From Gnetum montanum (taxonomy: Eukaryota > Streptophyta > Gnetopsida > Gnetales > Gnetaceae): a DNA stretch of 64,000 nucleotides. The notes beneath the pieces are model-generated. The model did no database searches. It worked only from the letters and a program-made list of their open reading frames with translations, and was not told the DNA's origin. The position numbers and the translations under genes were made by a program. Below are positions 1 to 12,329 of this stretch, piece by piece (the first letter of the stretch is position 1; each line of letters opens with the position of its first letter). The DNA is taken from contig MNCI01034785.1 of the NCBI GenBank assembly GCA_015680685.1, positions 595,241 to 659,240 of the forward strand, written 5' to 3'.

Positions 1-452
1 GAAATGGGAGAGGGCTTTGGTTGGCCCACTTGCTTTTGTACCTTCATATGCTTGTTTCCATTGTTATTAAGCTTTTGCTTATGCTTCTTCCTTTGGCTAG
101 TTATAGGTTTTTGGTTGTTAGCCATTGGCTATAAGGAAGAGGTAGTAGTATTGGCCACTGTAGGAGGTTATTGTGTAATTGTTTGGGTTATGGCTATCTG
201 GGTTGTATTGGGTTGAGAGACCTTGATGATAAAAGGTTCCCTTGGATGCATTTGTGATAGTACTCTCACAATGAAGGAGGATCTTAAGCCATGGAAAGCT
301 AAAGAAGCTCTTTCATTGTAAAGGGATACTTAAATCATGAATGGTTATCTTATAGGTCTCTAATTTTTATCAATTTTGAATGTTGAAATAACATAGGAGC
401 TATGATTAGAATTCAAGGGGTCTTTGTATACTTGCATCAACTAGTTTTGTGG

Positions 453-2528
453 CTAAACTGGGTTAGAAGCATCTAAGACTAGTTCCCCACTATCTATCAT
501 CCTTTGTAGGTCATCCTTTAGAACAAGGCAGAACTTTGTATCATGATCAAGCACGTGATGATAATGGCAAAAGCAGTCTAGCTTAAAGTATCTAGAAAAT
601 TGGGGATCATCCTTCATTGCCTGAGTGGGATCTTTGGCTATTTCACATAGTCACTCATGTTTCTTTTAAGTAGCTTTAGTCATTTTTTTATGTTGCATGT
701 GTCCACTTCTTAATAGTTGGTCTAGAAACTCAGTTGGTTTTAATGGTAATGTAGTGTATTTGACCTATCCTTTCTTTCTAAGTTAGGTCTACTTGTTGTT
801 AATGCAATGGTCCTAAAAGTTGATGTTTGGTTATTGTGGTCATTAGTGGGTCCTTAGGTGGATTTACCTTTAGCCCTTGGTTTATCCTCTTGGTTTCCTT
901 GGTTAGAGCTACTACAATAGTGTTTTTTTGTTCACTCTTTTCTTTATCTCTTCAATTGTGTTGATTTTTAAATGATATGTAGGTCGAATTATGACCGGCC
1001 TCCGTGGCATCTTCTATATTTGTAGTTTATGAGAATACTTGGCGAAGAGAATGTGGATCAAGGTAATAGAGTTTATACTTGATGAAGTCATTGACTACTC
1101 TCTTGAATATGGCTAACCAGTGGGCTTTAGCTGTGGGCTCTAGTATTTCATTTAGCAATCCATTCCACCACTAAATGAATTTTTGTATGAGTTCTAAGGA
1201 TTCTTACTTAACCTTCATGAGTTGATCAAGCATTGTGTCAAGCTTTAAGTTATACTAAAGTGGTTAACAAATTGGGCTATTAAGTCCTCCAAAGAGAATA
1301 TGGATCCTCTAGGCAATGCACGATACTAATCAAGTGCTTTCCCAATCAAAGACATAGGGAAAATCCTCATGATGGCATAAGGCCATAAATGCAAGAGCAA
1401 ACATTTAGATCAAAATGTAATAAGGTGAGCATTGTGGTTACCATTTCCATTATATTTGCTAAATTGGGGAATGGGAACACCAAGAGGAAGTGTCAAGGAT
1501 GGGACTACAGGACTTATGGGATCATCCTGGTAAAAGTCCATAATCTTGACAATTTGTGTTGTAGAGGCTTTAAGCCTCTTCAACTCCTCTATTAAGTCTT
1601 GGATCATTTGGAAGGCTTGATCCAAGCCTTGCAGTGGCCCCATAGTTTATGAGGTTTATACATATGATTGTGGTGTCTGTTGTGAGGCTTGTGGCCTCAT
1701 TATGAGTTGCATGACAGAAGCAAAAGGTTATGCTATGGTTATGGCTTGTGAGTCAAACAAAGAAAAAGATGTTTGTGCTAGTACTTGAGGCACAAATGGG
1801 AAAAATATGGTGTGTGACCCCTACATTGCTTCGGGTCCCATGGTGAATACCATGTAAGTAGCTAACAGATTTGTGGTGGTAAAAACCACCATTGATGGTT
1901 GTATATATTAAGACTATGTTGTAAATGGCATTGATGTGCTATATTTTTTTGCTTGTGGCATTTTCTAAGTATGATTTGTGGCTATAACTAGCAGGGGATC
2001 TATCATAATAGGGTGGGAAGGAGAGGAAGATGGTGGAACCATGCCCATGGAGAAAATAAATGCATTAGGAGAAGGTTTAGTGACTTTGGGGGATTTTTAT
2101 TGAAAAAGTCCTCCAAGAATGTTTTTAGGCTCAGATTCTACCTTAAATTCATCCTCGTCTTCCTATTGTTCCTCAAAAGTAGGCTTGTCATCTTCCTCTT
2201 CCACAATAATCAATTGGGTTAGGATGCTAAAATAGACATCATTAAGAGGAATTTCTTCATACAAGGAAGAGATGTACTCTTTCCTATCCCTATGTATGAG
2301 CTCAAACTCTCTATTGGCCTTAGCTTTAATTCATGAAATTAGCATGCCTACCTATATTTTGGCATAAATGAAGTTATAACAATCTTTATTTATGGTTACA
2401 AAATCAAGACTCTCCCTTCTGACCCTCAAATATCACCTACACTCCATGATGGTAGGATCTTTGGGATCATACACCCTCATGGTTCGTTGGAGAGTAAGGG
2501 GCAATTTGGTGGACTTTTGGAAAGACAT
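453..2528 (-). pseudogene. Decayed Ty3/gypsy gag polyprotein
   Basis: Read on the minus strand from an ATG at 2528 (MSFQKSTKLPLT), this is a retrotransposon gag interrupted by several stops. The capsid-type domain lies around 1200-1450, with IPQFSKYNGNGN, then FPMSLIGKALD and SLEDLIAQFVNHF. This is the usual plant Ty3 gag order (PF03732-like). Near 510-600 a Cys/His segment (CHYHHVLDHDTKFC) is followed by LKDDLQRMIDSGELV, resembling the gag end of Tat/Ogre-type elements. Protease and pol would lie beyond the left edge of the window. Stops are mostly TAG or TAA at positions where W or Q is expected, which is typical of an old methylated copy. The gag assignment is firm; the clade is less so. 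Confidence 0.75.
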
Positions 2529-2689
2529 GGCTATAGTGCCAAGGATTGCTTAAAATTAGGCTATAAATGTAAAATAGAAGTAAATTCCAATGAATGGAAT
2601 TCAAAAACTCTTAAAGGAAATTAAAATGGCAAAAATGATGTACTTACTATAATTAGCAAGTATGGGATAAGGGGGTTTTACCCCTTTAC

Positions 2690-3360
2690 TAGAAATAGAC
2701 TATTGGCAACATTGGTTTCAAACCTCACCCAAGTTAGCCTCCCAACTACCTCTACACTAGGTATGGTAAGGGGGGAGAAAGCGAGGTGAGATAGTGGAAA
2801 TCCCACACCTTCTTATTTCAACATTCAAGAGAGGGGGGGGAAAGTTTGAAGACCAAAATGGAAAATTGGAAATTTTCAAAGATGGTTTTGGTAGGCAACC
2901 AACTTTTACCATAAAGGAGGGAAAAGTAGGCTTGGTTGGTATGAAAACCAATATTAGTTTGGTGGAAAAAAATGTGGTAGTTAAAATTAAATAGTTATGA
3001 AGGCTTTCATGCTAACATTTCTCTAGATATTCACAATATATGTTGTGAAATTTCAACATCCAAACCACTTGTAGCTTCCATGCTAAAGTTTCTAATATAG
3101 GGGGTAAAGGTAGCATTGGGTTCCTTGGGAGTTTTGGCTTCAAAAAATAGAAAATTTTTTTCACTTCCAATAAAGTAAGATCTAATCATTAAATTGGTTT
3201 TAAGCCTCACCAATGCTGGCCTCCCAACTACTTCCATGCTGGGTATGGCAAAGGGGGAAAACAAGGGGGGTGAGATGATGGAAATCTCAAACCTCCTACC
3301 TCAATGTTGATGAGGGGAAAGGCTAAAAACCAAAGTGGAAAGTTTGTGTTTTTCCACTAA
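2690..3360. repeat. Imperfect direct duplication, about 480 bp apart
   Basis: A block around 2710-2860 (cctcaccc..gcctcccaactac..ggtatgg..gaggtgagat..) recurs with mismatches around 3196-3345. It lies in the non-coding region upstream of the minus-strand gag, so it is probably part of that element's leader or LTR. G-runs at about 2832-2841 and 3267 belong to the repeat units. No gene is seen here. Confidence 0.5.
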
Positions 3361-4599
3361 ATTTGATTTTAGCCAATTGCCAATTTTCTTAGCTTAGAAA
3401 AGAGGGGGGAAAGCCAACTCACGGAAAATTTGAACCACCCACTTTTAGAAACTAAAGACAAATTTTTTAGCAATAAAAATGCATAAAAAATATGGGGGAA
3501 AAATATCAACATTGGCTTTGGGCTATAAAATTCATAGCAAATGTTGTGAAAAGAAAAAACCCAATCACCTTCAACTTTCACACTACATTCTTGATNGGTT
3601 GCAAAGATCAAGGAAAAGCTTGCAAAATGGCAATAAAAAATGGATTTGACCACAAAATTTAGGCAAATTCCCTCCTAGCACTAAAAAAACTATTGCAACT
3701 AAAAACCTCAATCATTGGAAGAAAACCAAGGATCCTCAGTGCATCAGTTCCCCAATCCCAAATCCCCAACGCCTCCATGATAAAAATGGGATTTGAGGTG
3801 CCCTAGCTAGTTTGGTAGATCAACCAAAGACCTATGAGATGTGAAACATGAGAATATAAATAGATCTAAATAATGAAAAAAAATAAAATTTATTTTTTGA
3901 ATTTAAAACTCAAAACTTAGGACTTTATTGAGAAAGAATAAAGAATAAGTTAGAGAAATATGTACAAATGGTGCCTGGATAAGCAAAAAAGGCGATTCAC
4001 TTATGTAAGAGTTTAAATCTCAGTGAAGCCAATGTAATCTACTCCATGATCCAACTACTAAGCCACTCCTAATGCTATTAAACCTTCCTTCACTGCTACA
4101 ACCTCAGATATGCAAGTTGGATCACTCAAGGCTACAATGCTTCCATGTTGGGGTTCAAGGAAGTGTAAGTATGTGAACTTGCAAGAGCTCTTGAGTGCTT
4201 GAAAATGCCCCAAGTGTGGAATTGTTAAAAATTGTGTATGAAAATTGCTTGATAATGTTGCCCTTGCAAAAATTTTGGAACTACTAAAGTGCTTGTATGC
4301 CAAAATTTGCTAAACAAAATTGCTAAAAATTATTGAACCTATAAATGGTGTTGGAAGCTGATTTTTATAGATTCTTTGGGCCATAAATGGGGCTGCAAAT
4401 TGGCTGCCAAATTTTCTATGATTTTAGGTGAGATGGGTGCCCAAATTTGGGGGGTTACCATACATAGTAAGTGCTTCCCCCATGGCCATTTCATTTACTA
4501 TAAATAGTAAATAGGGCACACCTTCTACGTAGATGAATCTTCTACGCTGAGCTCTCCATGATGCTTGTTCAAGTGGCTAATCAAAATTTAAGTGCATGA
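3361..4599. other. Non-coding repeat DNA, nothing recognised
   Basis: AT-rich sequence with one ambiguous base near 3596. It contains short ORFs on both strands with no recognisable domains. It is probably the leader or LTR of the minus-strand gypsy element, but I could not find matched LTR ends. Confidence 0.4.
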
Positions 4600-4870
4600 A
4601 GTGATGAATTTTTGCTTTTGGGCCTTCCATGTTGGGGGATTGAATTTTCCACATTGGGGATGAAGACTCCACGCTAGGGGAAACCTTCCATGCTAAGGGA
4701 GGAAAGTTTCTAGGCTAGGGAGAAAGTTTCTAGGTTGGCGGGAACTTCCAAATTGAGGGGGAAAAGTTTCTAGGCTATGCATGTGGTCTCCACATTGAAG
4801 GAAAATAATTTCTAGAAACCCCCACCCTTCCATGCTAGGGGTAGCTGAGATCTACCCCTTGCATGTGTTT
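4600..4870. repeat. Degenerate short tandem repeats
   Basis: Around ten imperfect units of roughly 25-30 bp are built on phrases such as ttccatgctaggggg and gtttctaggctaggg. Spacing is irregular and the copies are diverged. They lie upstream of a C-run at 4989-4998. Confidence 0.5.
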
Positions 4871-5045
4871 CCAATGTAGAAAAATGGATACCCCCTCCCC
4901 CTGTAAAACCCATCAAATTGTCTTTTTGGCATTCCAAAAGGCATTTTTTAAACCCACACTAGTGCTGCCACCTCCCCACTCCACACACCCCCCCCCCCAA
5001 GGTGAAATTTCTCATTATGGATTACAATTTTCACATTTACAATGA

Positions 5046-5226
5046 ATTTTTACCTCAAGTTTTGTGGGGTGAAATCTACATGGTAAAGATTGGCTATAAC
5101 ATGAAAATTTTTGTGTTGTTTCAAATGGTCTTCTACATCTTCAAGTTCAAAGTACTTATTCAAGATCTTTGGCCAAGAAAGAAAATATTTAGTGTCCTTC
5201 ATATCAATGAAATTATTTACTTCTAC
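5046..5226 (-). pseudogene. E8 gag fragment, C-terminal part (split by E1)
   Basis: On the minus strand this reads FIDMKDTKYFLSW, then ILNKYFELEDVEDHLKQ. The F..D..(F)LxW...FEL.DV.D pattern is that of plant Ty3 gag N-terminal domains. The preceding part of the same reading lies at 12330-12738, on the other side of E1. E1's insertion site (atgag) falls exactly between the two, so E8 predates E1. Confidence 0.45.
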
Positions 5227-5231
5227 ATGAG

Positions 5232-6030
5232 TGATGAGCCACGATATTACATCCACCATGTGATATTGCGTACGTGATATCGCATCCTGCCTCATCTTCT
5301 ATAAATAAGAGGTGGCTTCCCTTGTTAAAGGGAGTTTGACTTAGACCCTTAGCCAAACTCTTGTAGTTTTACCATTCTAGAGTTAAAATAATTTCTATGT
5401 GCCTGTAGTAGAAGTCATAGAGTGAATGGAGCTTTATTCGAGCAAATTGTACCTAAGCACACATTTGTGTACAGCAATAAAGATGAACTTTATGATAAAC
5501 CTTGTAGCATAAAAATTAAGCTAATTAGTAATTAATTCTTATTTAATGTTTAATGCTTTTATAGTTAATTAATTTCTCTCTCAAACCTTGACAATCTTAG
5601 TTAAGTACACTTAGTACGACCACTTCGAGCATGCGTGTAGCACTTGGTAACCTAGTAATGACTAGCGTTTGGTAATCCCAGCAGCGTTGCACTAGTTCAG
5701 GATGTGTATGGAAAGTGGGAACAGATACTAGTGTTAGGAACAATTATAACTTAGTTAGTGAATAGTTAATGTAAGTTAGTCACTTAATTCTCTTTACCTT
5801 CCCTTATTAGCATAAGACATTAAAAAGATAAAAGTTATAAAAATCACATACCCCAAGCTTACTTAACCATATAACTATGACAATAGAAGTACATTTGGGA
5901 GGACAATGATTGATTAACCCTAAGTGTTCCATTAAGGCGCGTAAGCACTTAGTCCTTGGAGTTCAATTGGATTGCATGTGAAATGCTTGTATTTGTATGG
6001 TTGAGTGTAGGGGTACCTCGCCACTCATCA
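5232..6030 (+). repeat. E1 5' LTR
   Basis: Starts TGATGAGCC and ends CCACTCATCA. A TATA-type promoter element (ctataaataagagg, about 5300-5313) lies about 70 bp from the start. It is preceded by GATATT/GATATC motifs at 5243, 5262 and 5276. The 3' half closely matches the E2 LTRs. Confidence 0.88.
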
Positions 6031-6031
6031 T

Positions 6032-6049
6032 TAGCATCGTTGCTGAGGA
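6032..6049 (+). other. E1 primer binding site, tRNA-Asp type
   Basis: TAGCATCGTTGCTGAGGA follows the LTR by one base. It differs by a few transitions from the tRNA-Asp complement (TGGCGCCGTTGCCGGGGA). Confidence 0.65.
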
Positions 6050-6174
6050 CTTAGTTGTTTGTGTGCTATGTAGAACATAGGAAATCATTCATATCGTTGG
6101 GATGCTAGAACAAACCCTTAGGGTTAATCAAGAAAAGATAAGACAATGGTAAATCACACACTGAATAAGATAAA

Positions 6175-8114
6175 ATGTCTTCTTCTTCACATAAGAGCAC
6201 TTCACCACCTAGGACTAACATAAGAGACAGTCAGAGGCATCATACACATAATCAAGATCCACTAGTTCCTCAACAATTATGTGTGGTATATACTCATCAT
6301 GATGAGTATGTACCCAATTTCACCTTTATTCTCCACCAAGATGAACAACTGCATTGGAAAGACTTGGAGGGTAACTTAGTGTTGCCTCTAGACTGATCAG
6401 TCCCTAACATGCTCCTTTGTGCTCTCTCATGAATATACATGCCACTTTTGTATGTGGAATCTATTGCATGTGATCATGACACAAGGGACTATCATCCCAC
6501 AGAAGCACAACGTCAAAGAGACTTGTGACAAGAGAGATATCATACATCCTCAAAGGGTAAATGGCCCCATAACGCTCCACATGTCTTCAGCAAAATTGAG
6601 GGTGGTGAACCTGCTTCAACAAGTTCTCCACAAACCAATGTTCCTCCTCCTAACGATGGTAAGGAGGTGGTGTATCAGCACCTCCACTCCACGATTCATA
6701 ACCCTGGTTCTAATACCCACGAACATGAAGTGTGCAAAGAACAAACACAAACACACAATAAGGGTAGATGTTCTAATTGTGATTATGATTGTGGCCAAGA
6801 CCACTAAAGAGAAGGTAGAAAACACCATCATGGCAACGGTTCTCCTTCTTCTTCACCTTCATCGTCACATTCACCCTCTCCTTCAATTTTTGAATGCAAT
6901 CATAAGGAAAAAAACTATGAGGATAAAGGAAAACAAAGTGAAAAACATCAATGAGATAGTGAAGAATGAGAACGAGGGTACTCTAAGGAATCAAGGCATA
7001 GAAGAAGTGAGAGTAGGAAACCACGTAGACACCACAGATGCTATGAACGAGATGATCATGAAGAACCCCTACTTGTAAATAGAAGCATGCTAGATATAAT
7101 GGAGGCCATAAGAGTTCCCACAAGGCACCAAATGGATAGTAGGATCAAGAGGTTAGACATGAACAACATCCCATGATTTGAAGTGGGATACAATGCTGAT
7201 CCTCAAAATCATTTATAAGCATTCCATGATGCATGTTCCTTGTAGAACATAGAAAATGAATGGCAAAAATTGAAGTTGTTCCCAAGGATACTAGTGAAAG
7301 AAGTTGAAAGTTGGTATTGTTCCTTAGAACTAAAATCCATTTGGAGGTGGAGTAAAATGTTATAATTGTTTAATGATAAGTACCAAATGTACTCCTAAGT
7401 TTCTAACCTATGAAAGTAAATCCAATGATGGAAGTAGGGAAATCATGACCCTTGGATGCTACCATGGGCCGCTATTATGTACTATTACATCGTTGCCCTG
7501 GCCATGGTTATTCACAGCGAGATCAACTATGTCATCTCGTAGATGGACTTAGGCATGAAACAAGAAGAACCCTTGGGACATATGCCCAAGGAAGGTTATC
7601 GGAGCTTAGGTATCATCGAATCCATAGATTGCTAGAGCAAGTAGCCAAAGAAGAAGGTGAGCTACGGAAGAGAGAAAGTGTAGAAGAGTACAACTGAGAT
7701 CCTTCCCTGCGAAAAAGGGGAGTGCGATTCTGTGAGGAGGAAGAAGAGTCACCACACGAAGAGATGGTAAATAGGAAAACTTTGTCATTCCAAAAGTTAA
7801 CAACTAAAGTATCAGAAAAGGTAGATCAAATGTGGGACTCCCTAGATAGCAAGTTTGAAACTGTCCTTAAAATCGTAAAGGAGTCTAGGGAGTGAGGTAG
7901 TGAGCATGACAAAAAGAAAAAAAGAGAAGTGGAGAATGCACATAACAAGGGTAAGGGTAAAATGGCCATCACTAAAGAGGTTGTGGATTTAGACATGGAC
8001 AATGATGGTGGATGTGAGACATGCCAATACGACCATCCTAAGGGATGTTGCCCAATAATCTCACATCTACAAGAGTATGGGGTGTATGCACTCAACCTAC
8101 AATTTAATAAATAG
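6175..8114 (+). pseudogene. E1 gag, disrupted
   Basis: The gag begins MSSSSHKSTSPPR at 6175. A conserved N-terminal patch (FTFILHQDEQLHW) and a long hydrophilic Ser/Arg/His-rich linker follow. The capsid-like domain (7150-7700) includes LQAFHDAC, LFNDKYQMYS and GRYYVLLHRCPGHGYSQRDQL. It ends in an acidic stretch and the finger CETCQYDHPKGCCPIISH at about 8012-8065. At least a dozen stops and frameshifts break it. The same protein is encoded by E2, E3, E4 and E7, so homology rather than ORF length supports the call. The expected product is a virus-like-particle capsid protein that binds the element RNA. Confidence 0.8.
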
Positions 8115-8719
8115 AAAGCACCCCGACAGTTACCTTATCCCCAAGGTAACCTAAGGTAGTTCCACCAACCTTCAACATATTATCCAAATGGAACTCCACC
8201 ACAACCCATTGAGCAACATCAATAGTGGCAATATGCACAGTCATGGGGGATGCCACAACCAAGGCAACAATACCCCTACCGACAACCAGACCCATATGGC
8301 TACTACATGCAACATCCAATCTCTCCTCGTGACTCTATTAGTCACGTTACATCACAACATCAATACCAAGCTTGAGATTATTTTAGAACTCCTTCTCCTA
8401 GGGGAGATAACCCACACACATACCATCCTTTGAATCCATCTGCAACTCTCACACTAATAGCTCCATTACCACCTACTCTAGCAATGCAAGGAGAACTCCC
8501 CACTCAACCGTAGCAACGCAATGCCACAAGGGCTGTAAATACTCAACCTGCTATTGGTTTTGACAACCGTATAAAGAGATGACATTTATTCAGAACCAAC
8601 AATCCAACCAAGCCCTCACAACCACAAGCAATTGAACCTCTAAATGCCTCACCATAAAATAAGGCTTCAGAGCTCCCTTCAAACCAAACACAGAGCTCGA
8701 CACATACAGTTATGTTAAC

Positions 8720-9213
8720 ACATGTCGTTACTAACTAGATTAAGGTTGGCCACCTTCCTAGGAAATTCTCTGATCCTGGAAACCCTCTAATTTATCTCCA
8801 ATTCATTGGGAATGAACTATGTAAAGCTCTTCTAGACTCAAGTTCTGGATTCAACCTAATATCACAAGAAATTTCCAAAGCCTAGAACCTGCCTCCATTA
8901 AGAAAGAGTAATATTCACCTAGAGTTGGTTGACCAATCCATCACTATTCCCTTGGGACTAGTGGAGGAAATCATCACCACTCTGTGTGGGTGATTGTACC
9001 TAGCTGATTTCCTGGTGATACAAGTGAACAACGATAAAGGGGACTTCCCAATAATAATGGGAAGGGCATGGCTAAGTACTGTAGATGCATGTCTAGGAAT
9101 CTGCAATCTTTCCCTAGAAATATCTAAGGAGAACACTTCTGGAAAGATCGAGAAGAAGAAAATTCCATGCATCACATACAATGACACAGGGTACAATTGT
9201 GTGTTGAGATTAT
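8720..9213 (+). pseudogene. E1 retropepsin-like domain
   Basis: Reads ALLDSSSGFNLIS, then LVDQSITIPLGLVEEI, then GDFPIIMGRAWLSTVDACLG. This is the order of plant retrotransposon aspartic proteases: catalytic loop, ADGS-like strand, and ILGRPWL-like strand. The expected D-S/T-G catalytic triplet reads D-S-S. One stop occurs before FLVIQVNNDKGDF. No RT follows it. Confidence 0.7.
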
Positions 9214-9669
9214 GAGTTGGGAAAAATTTAGCATTACTTGCATGCAACTGGTGTGCACAAGACCTTATCCTACAAAAGTGACTATATGTAGCAGCCACAT
9301 GACAAGGAGACACCCAGAGGTTGATAGTTGATCAAGTGAGAAACTCACTAACGTGCATGGAACTAACTGAGGGAATAACTAGTGCCTACATCGAAAGCAT
9401 AGATGAACTTGAGCAAGTCAGTCACCAACTTCCAAAATTTAACCTAAAAACATCAATTGGGGGAAGTTGGAAATTTCTAAAAAATTCAAACAAACACTCT
9501 AATAAGAATTTTTTAGTCAATGTGCAATAGACCAAACCTTTCCATGAATCTCGAATGGTCAATGCACATAATACCTCTGAGAAGAGATGACCCCACTCAT
9601 TATTTCAAATCTCCCCCTTTCAACTCAGTCATGGGGGATATGGCCACCTCTGCTAACCAATTGAGGCCC

Positions 9670-9805
9670 TTAGTTCCTTTTTAAGTTTTCTTTTTACACA
9701 TTCTTGTTTTACAAATTTCTTTAACTTTTCTTGTTTTTGTTTTGCAACATCATTGATAATTTTTTATTTCTTTGTGTGATTGTTTGTTTTTTTTTTTTTG
9801 TTAGG
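9670..9805 (+). other. E1 U-rich tract
   Basis: A T-rich stretch of about 135 bp, with a long T-run at 9788-9799, follows the gag-protease region. E2 has the same feature at 34318-34440, and E4 has one on its sense strand at about 57750-57890. In all three it precedes the orfX region, so it may be the polypyrimidine part of an intron. Confidence 0.55.
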
Positions 9806-9929
9806 TTTGTCACTTAATAAGTGCTCCTAATGGTGGTATGAATTGTATTCCATTGATTACTAATGTTTGGTTTTTTCCTTTGAGTTATAATGTTGATACT
9901 AAGGTATGGTTATTTTGATATAATAGGCA

Positions 9930-10145
9930 ATGATTCCACGTCATCCATGAATCCATGAATTTCTATGGTCTCTCTTGGCTTGGGACTATACAGTCCCTTT
10001 CTTTAAATAATACAACTATCAATGAATTGGTGACTAGGCATTTCTCAAACTGAGGGACTCAAGGATTGAAAATGGTGTGACTTCAAGGGGATTTGATGCA
10101 TTTGTGTTGGCTATTATCTTGGGTGCTTGGATGTTTTCTTCTTAG
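9930..10145 (+). pseudogene. E1 orfX remnant
   Basis: Homologous along its length to the intact 73-codon orfX of E2 (34576-34797). Shared segments include LWSLLAW, the ID/GD..AFL region, DAFVLAI-LGAWMFSS and the stop position. It is broken by stops at several W/R/Q-like codons and a 3-bp loss. The ATG is preceded by ataatag|gca, a possible splice acceptor. Function unknown. Confidence 0.5.
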
Positions 10146-10317
10146 TTTTTCCTTACCATTCTGACATTGCTCCATTATGAGGAAGCTAAGCTAATAAAAA
10201 TAATAAGTCTTTCCATGGTGTGGTTTTCACGTTAAAAAAATAGTGAGAATTCAAAGCACACCCCTTAGAAAAAATAATCATTTAGCGTACAAGCACTGGA
10301 TATGGAACTAAACAAAC

Positions 10318-10638
10318 ATGTTTCCTCTAGCTATAGCCCTTTCTCGCTTCCTACTTTTTCCTTTCTCGTCTCCTCGGAATGGTGGTGACTCTTTGGTGGA
10401 AGCATTCCTGTTACTTCAAGTGGATGAATTGGCCAAGTGTATTAATGTGAAGTCACTAGATGTGGATTGTTTAGGGTTGGATTTGGAATTAAATCTACTA
10501 AGTCACATTAACCATAAATACACAAGGGGTTGTACACCATCTTGTTCTTGGGACTCCATTCCATTCTCTTCTTTTCATCATTCTTTCTCCATTTTCCACC
10601 TCATTGTCGATTGTATCAGTAGTCTATATGTCAGTTGA
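10318..10638 (+). other. E1 tail ORF of 106 codons, unknown
   Basis: An open frame begins MFPLAIALSRFLLFPF. The matching region of E2 (34980-35290) aligns at the DNA level but is full of stops and frame changes. It is more likely conserved non-coding element sequence than a maintained gene. Confidence 0.25.
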
Positions 10639-11070
10639 TGCATTGTTGTCTTTTTGGTAAATTCTTGTGGTTAAGACTTTAACTCTTGCTTCCAAAAGAC
10701 ATTTCCAAAGCCTACAGACTCTTTGAATGTAGGTTTGTTAGGGCATAAAGGGCATGAGCCTGCTTTGGGAAGGACCCACTAGCATTTCTATTTGGTGCAT
10801 CACTTAACTTCTTTCCATTAAACATTTCCACAATCAACATTTCTTTTGTTCATTTCCACCTCTGACATCCATTTTATCAGTGTTTTCATTGTTTCTTTTT
10901 CTCCATCTTTCTTATTCCTTATATTTTTCCATTCTATCGCTACTAGTGGATCGCTCTTAGTCATGGGGGTCCTGGTCCAATTTTTTCAATTTTCTCCTAA
11001 CCCCTACACCTTGGGTAGTCACCAATGTTATATCTCTAGAATCCGTATTAGCCATATCACAACTTAGCCA

Positions 11071-11340
11071 ATGGACCTTACCCCGAGGCAAGGTATCAAC
11101 TGTATTGTGATTTACCTATCCTTGCTCATATGTGACTGTGTTGTGTGTGTAGATGACAATCATACAGCAATGAACTAGATCTAAAAGAAACAATTAGGAT
11201 GGACTGGTGTTGGAACAGTTGTGCAAGGAACAAGATTGATGGCACAGTTATGGATGGACAACGGAAGGCACAATCTTGGCGTCGACAGCAACATATCTTC
11301 TTATTTTCTCTCTCTTCTCTCTTAGTTGCCAAATAAGGCT
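11071..11340 (+). pseudogene. E1 orfY remnant
   Basis: Begins MDLTPRQGIN and aligns with the open orfY of E2 (35724-36032) through VVCVD, QL.W.G, GTRLMA.LW and HNLG to SLSCQ. Two in-frame stops are at positions that are W in E2. No family is recognised. Confidence 0.45.
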
Positions 11341-11511
11341 GGATGTCAAATGTGTATAGTATTCACTCTTGTAGTCATGAATACTAATATTTCCATGTAT
11401 TGTAATGATGATCCATTCATGTGTCACCCCATTCACTATTAGTTTCATTCAAGTCAATAATCCCATACCTTCCCAATATTTTGTAAGAAACTCGAGAACA
11501 AGTTTTCATTC

Positions 11512-11524
11512 AGTCATGGGGGTA
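11512..11524 (+). other. E1 polypurine tract next to 3' LTR
   Basis: AGTCATGGGGGTA directly precedes the 3' LTR. E2 has the same sequence at its 3' LTR, and E4 has catggggtta in its own orientation. Near-identical copies also occur inside E1 at 9627 and 10959. Confidence 0.65.
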
Positions 11525-12324
11525 AGATGAGATGCGATATTGCGTACGCAATATTGCATCCATAATATTGCATCTGCCACATGATATCACATCCTACCTC
11601 ATCTTCTATAAATAAGAGGCAGCTTCCCTTGTTTAAGGGAGTTAGACTTAGACCCTTAGCCAAACTCTTACAATTTTATCCTTCCAAAGTTAGAATACTT
11701 CTTGTGTGCCCACAATAGGAGTCATAGAGTGAATAGATCTTTATTCGAGCAAATTGTACCTGAGCATACATTTATGTACGGAAATAAAGATGAAATTTAT
11801 GATAAACCTTGCATCATACAAATTAAGCTAATTAATAATTAATTCTTATTAAATGTTTAATGCTTTCCTAGTTAATTAATTTCTCTCTCAACCTTGACAC
11901 TCTTAGTTAAGTACACTTACTATGACCACTTTGAGCATGCGTGTAGCACTTGGTAACCTAGTAATGACTAGTGTTTGGTAATCCCAATAGCATTTCACTA
12001 GTTCAGGATGTGTATGGAAAGTGGGAATAGATATTGGTATTTGGAACAATTAGAACTTAGTTAGTGAATAGTTAATGTAAGTTAGTCACTTAATTCTCTT
12101 TACATTCCCTTATTAGCATAAGACATTAAAAAGATAAAAGTTATAAAAATCACATACCCCAAGCTTAACTGTGACAATCCAAGTAAGTTTGGGAGGACAA
12201 CGATTAATTAACCCTAAGTGTTCCATTAAGGTGCATAATCACTTAGTCCTTGGAGTTCAACCGGATCGTGCATGAAACGCTTGTATTCGTATGGTTGAGT
12301 GTAGAGGTGCCTCGCCACTCATCA
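11525..12324 (+). repeat. E1 3' LTR
   Basis: Pairs with 5232-6030 over its whole length and ends CCACTCATCA before the target duplicate atgag. The start has decayed to AGATGAG. The two LTRs differ mostly by C/T and G/A changes, consistent with an old insertion. Confidence 0.88.
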
Positions 12325-12329
12325 ATGAG

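Larger units (their letters stand above)
5232..12324 (+). mobile_element. E1: gag-protease-only LTR retrotransposon
   Basis: A complete LTR element about 7.1 kb long. Its LTRs are 5232-6030 and 11525-12324, and the target duplications atgag (5227-5231 and 12325-12329) match exactly. The order is 5' LTR, primer site, gag, retropepsin-like domain, U-rich tract, two small decayed ORFs, polypurine tract, 3' LTR. I find no reverse transcriptase, RNase H or integrase on either strand. It must therefore have been mobilised in trans, as known for terminal-repeat gag (TR-GAG) elements. The first base pair of the 3' LTR has mutated from TG to AG. Its closest relative here is E2. Confidence 0.88.

Noticed and set aside
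4-216. 70-codon hydrophobic ORF (membrane-like)
   Set aside because: T-rich sequence in a gag-flanking repeat gives hydrophobic codons by chance. There is no conserved domain, and the real coding direction here is the minus strand.
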